Source of the DNA: Gemmatimonas sp.
GTDB taxonomy: Bacteria > Gemmatimonadota > Gemmatimonadetes > Gemmatimonadales > Gemmatimonadaceae
Direction of reading: 5' to 3'
Assembly: GCA_023910675.1 (NCBI GenBank)
Contig: JAAVWC010000005.1
Span: forward strand, 153,551-217,550
Length of the DNA stretch: 64,000 nt
Shown: positions 1-7,650 of the stretch, piece by piece
How positions within the stretch are numbered: the stretch's first letter is position 1
How the letters are laid out: each line of letters opens with the position of its first letter
Program-made: the position numbers and the translations under genes
Notes under the pieces: generated by a model
What the model saw: the letters and a program-made list of their open reading frames with translations, nothing else
Database searches by the model: none
What the model was told of the DNA's origin: nothing

Positions 1-1
1 C

Positions 2-154
2 CAACCGGCGGTGGATGCGCCACGCCAGCACGAGACCGCGGCCTCGGAGTGGCTGCGGCGTTTCCAGGCCATCGGTACCGAGCTCAGCGAGATGCATCCC
101 GACGGGAGCGCCGTAGAGCAGTTGTACGTTGATCGTCGCCGGCTGGACCGTTGA
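2..154 (+). CDS. C-terminal end of a probable antitoxin (partial)
   Basis: The window opens inside a reading frame that ends at TGA 152-154. About 50 residues are visible, ending VEQLYVDRRRLDR. The stop overlaps the TTG start of the PIN-domain gene that follows (151), the translational coupling normal for VapB/VapC modules. From position, charge and overlap I infer the C-terminal tail of a VapB-like antitoxin, the part that normally wraps the toxin. The DNA-binding N-terminus lies outside the window, so the antitoxin family cannot be assigned. Confidence 0.6.
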   Translation, partial: QPAVDAPRQHETAASEWLRRFQAIGTELSEMHPDGSAVEQLYVDRRRLDR

Positions 155-624
155 CCGCGTCGGCCGCTGCGCCGCTAACGCCGAGCGTGGGCGCCGTTGA
201 ACGGGTGACGATCGACGCGTCCGTGTGGCTGGCCGCGCTGTGGGCGCACGAGCCTGGACATGCAGCGGCAGCTCAAGTGCTCGCGGAGATCGATCGTCAG
301 CAGATCCGCATGGTGCAACCGATGCTGTTTCTTCCCGAGGTGTGCGGCGCGGTGCGCCGGCGAACGGGCCGCGAGGATATGGCGGCAGCGCTTACCGACG
401 TGTTGCTGCGGTCGCCGCTGATGACGATGTCGCCGCTGACGCTCGACGTGGCGACGGAGTCCGCCGCCTGTGCCGTGCGGTTGGGCCTTCGAGGGGCCGA
501 TGCCTGCTACGTGGCCACGTCGCGGCTGGAGCAGACGACACTGATCACGTTGGATATCAAAGTCATTGAGCGGACGCGTGTTTTGGCCCATGTGTGGTCG
601 CCAAGCGAATGGCTTGGGCGGTGA
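151..624 (+). CDS. PIN-domain ribonuclease toxin, VapC-like
   Basis: A 157-residue PIN-domain protein, the usual size for a VapC toxin. The acidic residues of the metal site are present: Asp in TIDASVWLAAL, Glu in FLPEVCGAV, Asp in GADACYVA and Asp in ITLDIKV. The family cleaves RNA, often tRNA or rRNA, when its antitoxin is degraded. The start is a TTG that overlaps the upstream stop; the first 18 residues before VTIDAS are Ala/Pro-rich and atypical, so a start further in (for example near codon 19) is possible. The upstream partial gene is its likely antitoxin. Confidence 0.8.
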   Translation: MTASAAAPLTPSVGAVERVTIDASVWLAALWAHEPGHAAAAQVLAEIDRQQIRMVQPMLFLPEVCGAVRRRTGREDMAAALTDVLLRSPLMTMSPLTLDVATESAACAVRLGLRGADACYVATSRLEQTTLITLDIKVIERTRVLAHVWSPSEWLGR

Positions 625-718
625 GGCGTCGCCATGGCCGTTGAGTCGTGGAATTCAACGAAGAGTGATCAAGGGGGGCCTTCAACGACTCTGACCCCTT
701 GAACCGACCTAACGCGTG

Positions 719-1127
719 ATGCTGGGGTCGGTCGATCCAGAGGTCCACGTCGCCGCTGGTCGCAATCGCACTAGGCGAGCCTGCAGCTGATCGCCTGGTC
801 GGCGCCCTGGAATCGCTCGCGTTCCGCCTCGTCTCTGCCGGTTCCATTCTCGAACTGTCGCTGGTACTGCAGGCACGCTTCGGCACGGCGGCAGACATCA
901 CCGTCGACGAGCTCGTGCGGGATCTGCACCTCGATGTGGTGCCGTTCGACGGTCCGCAGCTGGTGCTGGCGCGCGATGGCGCCCGGCGCTTTGGTACGAG
1001 CCGGCACGCCGCGTCGCTCAACTTCGGGGACCTCTACGCCTACGCATTGGCCATGGACCGGCAACTGCCGTTGCTGTATGTGGGAGACGATTTCTCGCGC
1101 ACCGACGTGCAGACGCTCGTCATCTAG
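719..1127 (+). pseudogene. Decayed VapC ribonuclease with 10-bp insertion near its start
   Basis: From 747 to the TAG at 1125 a frame encodes nearly a whole VapC: SPLVAIALGEPAADRL, then the characteristic C-terminus SLNFGDLYAYALAM and GDDFSRTD. No usable start lies in this frame and its first catalytic Asp is missing. An ATG at 719 in another frame gives MLGSVD and then stops. Removing ten bases (737-746, CCAGAGGTCC) joins the two frames into MLGSVDTSPLVAIALGEP, the expected VapC N-terminus with catalytic Asp restored. I conclude the gene was broken by a 10-bp insertion. A GTG at 915 could only yield a 70-residue fragment without the first catalytic residues. No antitoxin gene is recognisable just upstream. 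Confidence 0.8.
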
Positions 1128-1225
1128 ACGGCGGAAACAGCGCTCCTGCGCTTCGAACCCGAGAAGGTCGTGCGCCGTCTATCTTTGGGTCTGTCATTCC
1201 ATCAACGCGACCCCATTACGCTCAC

Positions 1226-1480
1226 ATGTCCGAGCTCACACAGCTACCCACCGCAACGCTGCACGCCATGAAGGCGCGCCTCACCAACTGGGTCGTGTAC
1301 GTCGCGGCCATCGACCTGATGGCGGTGGGGGTGTTCGTCTATCTGCTGATGAACAGCTCCCCGGCGAAGGCGTTGCCGTTCGCGCCGCTGCTCATGCTGC
1401 CTTCCATTGCGCTCGTCCCGCTCATAGTGCGCGCCGGTGCTGTACGCCGCGAACTCGCGCGTCGCGACGCGAGCAGCTGA
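1226..1480 (+). CDS. Small two-helix membrane protein, unknown function
   Basis: An 84-residue protein with two clear hydrophobic spans, roughly residues 21-45 (VVYVAAIDLMAVGVFVYLL) and 50-69, and a basic C-terminus ending RRELARRD. No enzymatic motif is visible. The ATG has no obvious Shine-Dalgarno sequence. It converges on the Ada-like gene with eight bases between the stop codons. I do not recognise a family. Confidence 0.6.
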   Translation: MSELTQLPTATLHAMKARLTNWVVYVAAIDLMAVGVFVYLLMNSSPAKALPFAPLLMLPSIALVPLIVRAGAVRRELARRDASS

Positions 1481-1488
1481 GCGCGCTG

Positions 1489-1755
1489 CTACTGCTGCTT
1501 CTTCCACTCCGCATACTGCTCCGGCATACACACGGCGCAGGGGCGATATCCCGCCGCAATGGCGGTGTCTTCGTCGGCAAAGAAGACGCGCTGCTGTTCG
1601 TAGCTGCGGCCGGTGCCAAGTGCGCGACGGGCGGCCTTGCAGTCGAGCCGCCCGTAAATGCGATTCTTGCGATGTCCCCCGATCGTCCCCTTGGTGGGGC
1701 TGGAGATCGTGCTGCCGTCGGCGGCAATGAGACGGTAAAGTGGCGAAATGGTCAT
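1489..1755 (-). CDS. Ada-type zinc-binding domain protein
   Basis: An 88-residue protein resembling the isolated N-terminal metal-binding domain of the Ada methyl-phosphotriester repair protein. Cysteines are seen in GRLDCKAARRAL and in the paired GYRPCAVCMPEQY; the intervening FFADEDTAIAAGYRP is typical of the family. Full-length Ada has four zinc cysteines, one of which accepts methyl; only three are here, so repair activity is doubtful and a structural or DNA-binding role is as likely. No methyltransferase or AraC domain is attached. Confidence 0.75.
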   Translation of the reverse strand: MTISPLYRLIAADGSTISSPTKGTIGGHRKNRIYGRLDCKAARRALGTGRSYEQQRVFFADEDTAIAAGYRPCAVCMPEQYAEWKKQQ

Positions 1756-1812
1756 CTCTGAAAGCTAGTCGTATTTGCCACCGACGGCGCGGTTACTGCC
1801 ACTTTGTTTGAC

Positions 1813-3195
1813 TTACCGCAGCGATTGCTCGAGATCGGCCGCGATGTATGCCATCACCGCCATGACCGCCACACAGCGCTGCACTTCCTTGGGATCGAGC
1901 TTGTCGGGGGTGTCGGCATCGGTGTGGTGGAACCAGAAGTAGCGCGTTCCATCGACCTCGAGCCCCATGCCCGGCACGCCGGTCGCCATGATGGGACCGA
2001 TATCCGCACCGCCACCACTCGGTCCGATCTTGCCGGCCCCAATGGGCACGAGCAACGAGCCGATCGCCTCGACGGCCTTGCGTGCTTCGGGCGTCCCGGT
2101 GAAACCAAATCCGAGCGGATTGAAGACCCCGCCGTCGCTCTCGATGGCCAGCTGATGCGGCTCCTGCTTGTGCATGTCGCGATACGCGTTGCCGCCACGC
2201 ATGCCGTTCTCTTCGTTCGTCCACCCCACCGCGCGAATGGTGCGGCGCGGCGTGAGCCCAAGCTTCTTGAGCAGGCGAATGGCTTCCCATGCCACCACGA
2301 CACCGCCGGCGTCGTCCATCGCGCCCTGGCCCACGTCCCACGAATCGATGTGACCACCCATGACGACGATTTCGTTGGGCTTCTCGCGGCCGCGCAGTTC
2401 GCCCATGACGTTGTGGCTCTGCGCATCGGGGAGTGTCTGCGCGTTCATGGTGAGCGTGACACTCACCTTCTGTCCGCGGGCAATCATGCGGCGCATCATC
2501 ATCGCGTCTTCAGCCGTCACGCTCGCGTGCGGAATGCGCGTGACGGTGCTGTCGTAGCTCATGCTGCCGGTGTGCGGCGTACGCATGCTGTACGGACCCG
2601 CCGCACGCGCGAGGCTGGCTACCGCGCCGGCACGCGCGGCCTCGATGGCCCCCAATCGACGGAACGCGCCGTTGTAGCCGTAGTCGCGCCACTCGGCGTC
2701 GTACAAGACAATCTTGCCCTTGGCTTCACTCGCGCGCGCCTTGAGCTCTTCGAAGCTCGCCACCACCATCACCTCGGCGGTGATCCCACCCTTGGGCGTG
2801 CCGATGCTGCCACCAAGGCCCAGCATGGGGAGCCGCTGCTTGCGAGGCAACACCAAGTCGAGTGATTCCTCACCACGCACCCAATGCGGCACCATGACCG
2901 CTTCCTTCTTCACGTTGTCGAGCCCATCACGCTTCATGGCATCGACGGTCCAGTCAATCGCCTGCTCGAGCGCGACACTGCCCGACAAGCGATGCCCAAA
3001 ACGATCCGTGAGCTCGGCAATGCGATTCCACGCGGCGGCACTGTCGGCCTGCGCGGCCGCAATGATACGGTTGGCAATGTCACGGTACTTCGCGGGAATC
3101 TCGGCGGGTGCCTGCGCCGACAGTGATGAGGCGCTCGCGGCCGAGAGCAGCGCGCCCGTGACGAGTGTGCGGAATGTTGTGCGGAATGTTGTCAT
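1813..3195 (-). CDS. Secreted M28-family zinc aminopeptidase/carboxypeptidase Q-like
   Basis: 460 residues with a signal peptide (about 1-28, ending SSLSAQ) and an M28 peptidase body. Residues of the two-zinc site are visible: His and Asp in GGHIDSWDVGQGAMDDAGG, Glu-Glu in WTNEENGMRGG and His in FWFHHTDADT. A protease-associated insertion lies in the first half. The family removes amino acids or dipeptides from peptides outside the cytoplasm. The ATG at 3195 follows a GGAAG ribosome site. Codons 2-9 come from a tandem 12-base duplication (TFRTTFRT). It follows the aldolase-like gene by five bases, so the two are probably co-transcribed. Confidence 0.88.
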   Translation of the reverse strand: MTTFRTTFRTLVTGALLSAASASSLSAQAPAEIPAKYRDIANRIIAAAQADSAAAWNRIAELTDRFGHRLSGSVALEQAIDWTVDAMKRDGLDNVKKEAVMVPHWVRGEESLDLVLPRKQRLPMLGLGGSIGTPKGGITAEVMVVASFEELKARASEAKGKIVLYDAEWRDYGYNGAFRRLGAIEAARAGAVASLARAAGPYSMRTPHTGSMSYDSTVTRIPHASVTAEDAMMMRRMIARGQKVSVTLTMNAQTLPDAQSHNVMGELRGREKPNEIVVMGGHIDSWDVGQGAMDDAGGVVVAWEAIRLLKKLGLTPRRTIRAVGWTNEENGMRGGNAYRDMHKQEPHQLAIESDGGVFNPLGFGFTGTPEARKAVEAIGSLLVPIGAGKIGPSGGGADIGPIMATGVPGMGLEVDGTRYFWFHHTDADTPDKLDPKEVQRCVAVMAVMAYIAADLEQSLR

Positions 3196-3200
3196 GGCGA

Positions 3201-4028
3201 TCACTTCCGTTGTACGAGTTCGCGACCGGTGCGGATGATGGCGTCGGTCTGTTCGGTGGAGCCGGCCATAAGCAATCCCAAATAGCCCTTGGCAATGCGG
3301 TCGGCAATGGTCTTGTCGTTGGCGGTCATCATGCTCGGCATGCCCTTCTTCGCGCCGGCGTCGCGCACGTGCTTGCACGCCGTCTCGGCGCCTGGTGCGT
3401 CGCCGCCCATGTCGCGCGTGAGGCTGCCAATGCCGCACGAGAGCAGGCTGTACCCTTCCACTGCCGCAATGGCGTCGGTTTCCTGCACGGCGCCTTTGTC
3501 TTCGATCATGAGCATGGCGACCACCGTGCCTTTCGTGTTCTTGGGCGACCAGACGTTGGCCTTGACCGCAGTAAAAAAGCTCACTGCCAGCTTGGCTTCG
3601 TCAGCGCTGCGCACGTGCGGAATGACGACACCATCTGCGCCCAGCGACAACACGTCACTGACACGCGCCCGCGTGAGCTCTGCGCCTGCGTCGGCAATGG
3701 TGGGGATACGTACCAGCAGCGTGGGATGTCCGGTGCTGGCCTTCAGCCCGGCGACCATGGCCTTCACGGCCTCGATGTCGTAGCCGCCTTCGAGATTGAG
3801 AAAGAGATAGTCGAGCAGCGGGTTGGCGCCCAGCGTCTTGGCGCCGTCAGCGGTGTAGAGCGGCGGTAGTCGCTTACCGTTCGCGTCGGTGGCCCCAGGC
3901 GCGCGCTCGCTGGGCACGAAAATTCCGAACGCCGGCCGATTGGCCTTCCAGAGCGTGAGCGCAGGAGACGGCTGAGCCGCGAGGGTAGCCGGGAGCAGCA
4001 AGGCTGCCAGCAACAGAGATGGGCGCAT
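3201..4028 (-). CDS. Exported HpcH/HpaI aldolase-like protein
   Basis: 275 residues with an N-terminal signal peptide (MRPSLLLAALLLPATLAAQ) followed by a TIM-barrel of the HpcH/HpaI aldolase/citrate lyase family: FLNLEGGYDIEAVKAMVAGL, LLVRIPTIADAG, LSLGADGVVIPHVRSADEA and the MLMIEDKGAV segment carrying a metal-site Glu. Family members cleave 2-keto-3-deoxy acids, normally in the cytoplasm; a signal peptide is unusual, so the substrate is unknown. I start at 4028 rather than 4079 because it gives a proper signal peptide and leaves a 41-base divergent promoter gap. It shares an operon with the M28 peptidase. Confidence 0.8.
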   Translation of the reverse strand: MRPSLLLAALLLPATLAAQPSPALTLWKANRPAFGIFVPSERAPGATDANGKRLPPLYTADGAKTLGANPLLDYLFLNLEGGYDIEAVKAMVAGLKASTGHPTLLVRIPTIADAGAELTRARVSDVLSLGADGVVIPHVRSADEAKLAVSFFTAVKANVWSPKNTKGTVVAMLMIEDKGAVQETDAIAAVEGYSLLSCGIGSLTRDMGGDAPGAETACKHVRDAGAKKGMPSMMTANDKTIADRIAKGYLGLLMAGSTEQTDAIIRTGRELVQRK

Positions 4029-4069
4029 GATGGGGAGCGGAGGGAAGAGCCGGTGGATAACTTCTGCAC

Positions 4070-4765
4070 ATGCTGACACTGACTACGCAGAGCACGCGGG
4101 CGGCGCTGCTGGCCTTCGCCACGGCGACGGGTGTTGCCGTCGCGGCATGCGGGCCAGCGGCGGAGCGCCCGCCGATCACAGATAGTACCGCCAATCGCGC
4201 AGCGGCGCCCGCTATTGCGCCGCCGTCGCCCACGCCGCTGAAAAGTCCTGCGCAGTTCCGTGTCCGTTTCGAAACGAACAAGGGGCCGTTCGTGGTGCAG
4301 GTGAAGCGCGCCCTCGCACCGCATTCGGCCGACCGCTTTTTCGAGCTGGTCTCCAACGGCTACTTCGCCGATGTGCGCTTTTTTCGCATGGTGCCGGGGT
4401 TCATTGCGCAGTTCGGCATTCACGGCAATCCCGATGTCAACGCCGTGTGGGACACCGCCACCTTTGCTGACGACGTGATGCGCACGAGCAACCGCAAGGG
4501 TACGCTGGCGTTTGCGGCCAACGGGCCACACTCACGATCGACGCAGCTGTTCATCAGCACAGGTGAGAACGCACAAAAGCTCGACGGTCAGAAACTCTTC
4601 ACGCCCTTCGGCACCGTGGTAGAAGGGATGGACGTGGTGGAGCGGCTCAACGCCGAGTATGGCGAAGAGCCGAATGCCAGCCGCGGCGTGCGTCAGGGGA
4701 ACCGGTATTTCACGCGATGGTTTCCGGCGCTCGATTACATCACGCGCACGCAGATCATCGAGTAG
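4070..4765 (+). CDS. Cyclophilin-type peptidyl-prolyl isomerase, lipoprotein
   Basis: 231 residues. The N-terminus is a lipoprotein signal with lipobox VAAC near residue 27, followed by a Pro/Ala linker and then a cyclophilin domain from about residue 63: FRVRFETNKGPFVVQV, HSADRFFELV, VRFFRMVPGFIAQFGI and STQLFIST. The product should accelerate proline isomerisation during folding of exported proteins, anchored to a membrane facing the periplasm. It is divergent from the aldolase-like gene with only 41 bases between starts, so the promoters must be compact or overlapping. Confidence 0.88.
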   Translation: MLTLTTQSTRAALLAFATATGVAVAACGPAAERPPITDSTANRAAAPAIAPPSPTPLKSPAQFRVRFETNKGPFVVQVKRALAPHSADRFFELVSNGYFADVRFFRMVPGFIAQFGIHGNPDVNAVWDTATFADDVMRTSNRKGTLAFAANGPHSRSTQLFISTGENAQKLDGQKLFTPFGTVVEGMDVVERLNAEYGEEPNASRGVRQGNRYFTRWFPALDYITRTQIIE

Positions 4766-4770
4766 CGCCG

Positions 4771-5625
4771 TCAGCCGGTGATGACCGGCGTGTCGCTCTG
4801 GCTTCCCCACTCGGTCCAGCTGCCGTCGTAGAGCGCGGTGTGCCTGGCGCCGGCCACATCGAGCGCGAGCAACACGGCGCACGCCGTAATGCCCGTGCCG
4901 CAACTGGCCGTAATGGGTGCGTTGATGTCGACACCCGCATCGATGAAGCGCGCGCGCAGATCGTCGGCGCCGAACAGGCTACCGTCGCTGTGCACCACCG
5001 AGGCGTAGTGCACATGGTGCGCGCCGGGCATGTGTCCACCGCGCACACCGGCACGCGGCTCCGCTTCGCTGCCGCTGAATCGTCCGAGTGAGCGCGCGTC
5101 GACTACCTGCTCACGTCCACCACTGACGGTGGCGCGCATGGCCTCGAGGTCGCGCCACCGCGACGCGTCAAATGATGGAGTGAAGTGCGCCGGTGTGTAC
5201 GACGTGATACTGGGAGACACAGGACGCTGTTCCCGCTGCCACGCCACGAGGCCACCGTCGAGGACGGCGACATTGTGGTGGCCGAGTGTCTTGATCATCC
5301 ACCAGAGGCGCGGGGCGCTGAAGTGCTGGCCGGAGTTGTCGTACACCACCACGAGGGTGTCGTCGCCAATACCGAGGGCGCCCAGCCGCTGCGCCAGCAC
5401 GTCGGGTGCGGCAAGCGTGTGGGGAAATGGCGCGGTTTCGTCGGCCAGTGCGTCGAGGTCCGCGTAGACGGCGCCGGGGATGTGTGCGGTCGCAAACTCC
5501 TCACGCGGGTTCCGCCCTGCCGACGGCAGATACCAGCTCGCGTCGAAGACGCGCAGCGACGGCTCGTGCAGATGCGCGGCGAGCCATGCGGTGCTGACAA
5601 TAGGCGTGGGGAGGACGGGAGGCAT
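4771..5625 (-). CDS. sseA: 3-mercaptopyruvate sulfurtransferase (two rhodanese domains)
   Basis: 284 residues with the two tandem rhodanese domains of the sulfurtransferase family. The active-site cysteine (about residue 242) lies in CGTGITA, which resembles the CGSGVTA loop of 3-mercaptopyruvate sulfurtransferases rather than the CRKGVTA loop of thiosulfate sulfurtransferases. Other family landmarks are FDASWYLP, HIPGAVYADLD, VVYDNSG, RLWWMIKTLGH and VLDGGLVAWQ. It transfers sulfur from mercaptopyruvate to thiols or cyanide, most likely in the cytoplasm because no signal peptide is seen. It converges on the cyclophilin gene with a five-base gap. Confidence 0.9.
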   Translation of the reverse strand: MPPVLPTPIVSTAWLAAHLHEPSLRVFDASWYLPSAGRNPREEFATAHIPGAVYADLDALADETAPFPHTLAAPDVLAQRLGALGIGDDTLVVVYDNSGQHFSAPRLWWMIKTLGHHNVAVLDGGLVAWQREQRPVSPSITSYTPAHFTPSFDASRWRDLEAMRATVSGGREQVVDARSLGRFSGSEAEPRAGVRGGHMPGAHHVHYASVVHSDGSLFGADDLRARFIDAGVDINAPITASCGTGITACAVLLALDVAGARHTALYDGSWTEWGSQSDTPVITG

Positions 5626-5722
5626 ACGTTGGCGCTCGAGACGAAGGGAGTGTGAACGGCTCCCTCCAATTTCCGCCTATGGCGCTCCGGTCGCCAGCAG
5701 TCGCGCGTTATCTTTGACGGCC

Positions 5723-7252
5723 ATGACGCCGATTACCGCCTTCCTGCTGCCGGGGCTCCACAACTCCGGCCCTGACCATTGGCAGAGTGTGTGGGAGCGC
5801 ACCGACCCCACCTGCCGACGCCTCGTGCAGGCCGACTGGGCGACGCCCCGCTGCAGCGATTGGGCGGCGGTGCTCGACGCGGCGGTGGTGGCGCACGACG
5901 GGCCCGTGGTGCTGGTGGCGCATAGCTCGTCGAACATCACGGTGGCTGCGTGGGCGCGCAGCGCGAGTCCGGCCGCACTGGCCAAGGTCCGCGGCGCACT
6001 GCTGGTGGCGCCCAGTGATCCTGACGGCCCTGCCTATCCTGCCGGTCCCAGCGGGTTTTCGCCGGTGCCGCTGCAACGACTCCCGTTTCGCAGCATCGTG
6101 GTAGCGAGCACGAACGACGAGTACTGCACGATCGAAACGGCGCGTGCGTATGCTGCCGCGTGGGGAAGCGAGTTCGTCGATGTCGGCGCGCGCGGACACA
6201 TCAATGGCGACAGTGGGCTGGGCGACTGGCCCGACGGGCGCGCGCTGCTCGCGCAGTTACGGGCGGAGCCCAGGGCGGCCGCAGCTGCGCCCCCCAAGCG
6301 CGTGTTCATGGTGGGTGCCACTGGCACCATTGGCCGCGCGACGGTGCGCGCGCTCGTGCGCCATGGACACGAGGTGGTGTGCTTCGTACGCGCCAAGCGT
6401 GGCCGTGACGTGGTGATTCCCGGCGCAACCGTGCGCACAGGCGACGTGACCAAAGCCGAGAGCATCGCGCGCGACGGGTTGTGCGGTGAACGATTCGAGG
6501 CCGTGGTGAGCTGCATGGCGTCGCGCACCGGTGGGTCGCAGGATGCGTGGGCCGTCGATCATGATGCGCAGCAGCATCTGCTGCAGGCCGCAAAGGCCGC
6601 AGGTGTTTCGCAGTTCGTATTGCTGTCGGCCATTTGCGTCCAGAAGCCGTTGCTGGCGTTTCAACACGCGAAGCTCGCGTTCGAGAAGGCGCTTATGACC
6701 TCGGGGCTCACGTATTCCATCGTGCGTCCCACGGCGTTCTTCAAAAGCATTTCGGGGCAAGTAAAGCGGGTGCAACAGGGCAAGCCATTTCTGCTCTTCG
6801 GCGACGGCACGCTGACGGCCTGCAAGCCCATCAGTGACGACGATCTCGCCGAGTTCCTCGCGACTTGCCTTACTGATGCGTCACGCGCCAATCGCGTGCT
6901 GCCCATTGGGGGCCCCGGTCCCGCCGTGACGTTACGGCAGCAGGGTGAGTTGTTGTTCACGCTGGCGGGCAAACCGCCACGCTTCACACGCGTCCCCGTG
7001 GCGATGTTCGACGGCATCATTGGCGTGCTGCGTACACTCGGCATGGTCATCCCGCCGCTGCGCGACAAAGCGGAGTTCGCGGCCATTGGCCGGTACTACG
7101 CGACGGAGTCGATGTTGCTCTGGGACCCGGTGGCGCAACGCTACGATGCCGACGCCACGCCGTCGTTCGGCGGTGAGACGTTGGCGTCGCATTACGCGCG
7201 GTTGTTGCGGGGAGAGATTGCTGATGACCGGGGAGAACACGCGGTCTTCTAA
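5723..7252 (+). CDS. Fusion: RBBP9/YdeN-type serine hydrolase + DVR/BciA-like NAD(P)H reductase
   Basis: 509 residues, two domains. Residues 1 to about 180 are an RBBP9-like alpha/beta hydrolase: LPGLHNSGPDHWQ at the start, a nucleophile Ser in LVAHSSSN, and the family signature GHINGDSGLGDWPDG containing the catalytic His. After an Ala/Pro linker (about 186-192) comes an atypical short-chain reductase with nucleotide motif GATGTIG. Its C-terminal half closely follows divinyl (proto)chlorophyllide 8-vinyl reductase: TYSIVRPTAFFKSISGQV, FGDGTLTACKPISDDDLAEF, LPIGGPGPAVT and AAIGRYYATESML. The ATG at 5723 was chosen because the hydrolase motif starts there. No other pigment gene is in the window, so the physiological substrate is open. 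Confidence 0.85.
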   Translation: MTPITAFLLPGLHNSGPDHWQSVWERTDPTCRRLVQADWATPRCSDWAAVLDAAVVAHDGPVVLVAHSSSNITVAAWARSASPAALAKVRGALLVAPSDPDGPAYPAGPSGFSPVPLQRLPFRSIVVASTNDEYCTIETARAYAAAWGSEFVDVGARGHINGDSGLGDWPDGRALLAQLRAEPRAAAAAPPKRVFMVGATGTIGRATVRALVRHGHEVVCFVRAKRGRDVVIPGATVRTGDVTKAESIARDGLCGERFEAVVSCMASRTGGSQDAWAVDHDAQQHLLQAAKAAGVSQFVLLSAICVQKPLLAFQHAKLAFEKALMTSGLTYSIVRPTAFFKSISGQVKRVQQGKPFLLFGDGTLTACKPISDDDLAEFLATCLTDASRANRVLPIGGPGPAVTLRQQGELLFTLAGKPPRFTRVPVAMFDGIIGVLRTLGMVIPPLRDKAEFAAIGRYYATESMLLWDPVAQRYDADATPSFGGETLASHYARLLRGEIADDRGEHAVF

Positions 7253-7256
7253 TCCT

Positions 7257-7631
7257 GTTGTACTGCGGTTGGGGTTGACTGCTACTGCGGTTCGGGTTTG
7301 GAACTGCTACTGCGGTTGATGGACTGCACCTGCGGTTCTGGACCGCAACGGCAGTTGAGGATCACTGCAGTTGGGGTTCATATGGAAGCGCCCGCCGGCT
7401 TCGCCGGCGGGCGCATTCTTTGGTGGTTGTCTCACTGCAACTGCGGTGGCGGTTATCCAACCACCAGAGAACGGCGCCGAACCGGCGAAGCCGGTCGGCG
7501 CGTTCCGCAGAGACCCGAACCGCCGTGTTCCCCAACCGCAGGTGCAGTCCAGAACTGCAGTGGCAGTCCATCAACCGCAGTGGCACTTCCAAACCCGAAC
7601 CGCAGTAGCAGTTCAACCCCAACCGCAGTCC
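7257..7631 (+). repeat. Long imperfect inverted repeat, CTGCGGTT class, copy A
   Basis: This gene-free stretch is one elaborate inverted repeat. The left arm (about 7257-7370) is built from CTGCGGTT units such as GGAACTGCTACTGCGGTTGA; the right arm (about 7537-7631) holds the reverse complement, for example AACCGCAGTAGCAGTTC. Between them sit two strong GC hairpins: 7388-7414 (12-bp perfect stem, loop TTC) and a second around GCGCCGAACCGGCGAAGCC (about 7471-7501). A related copy lies on the other side of the following gene (8735-9074). Confidence 0.9.
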
Positions 7632-7650
7632 CAAGTGCTACGTTAGCCGG

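Noticed and set aside
934..1761. Plus-strand frame of 275 codons across the VapC remnant and two small genes
   Set aside because: Covers three other supported features and lacks protein-like composition.
5723..7252. Claim that the organism is phototrophic
   Set aside because: One DVR-like domain is not enough; no bch, puf or acsF gene lies in the window and related reductases have other roles.
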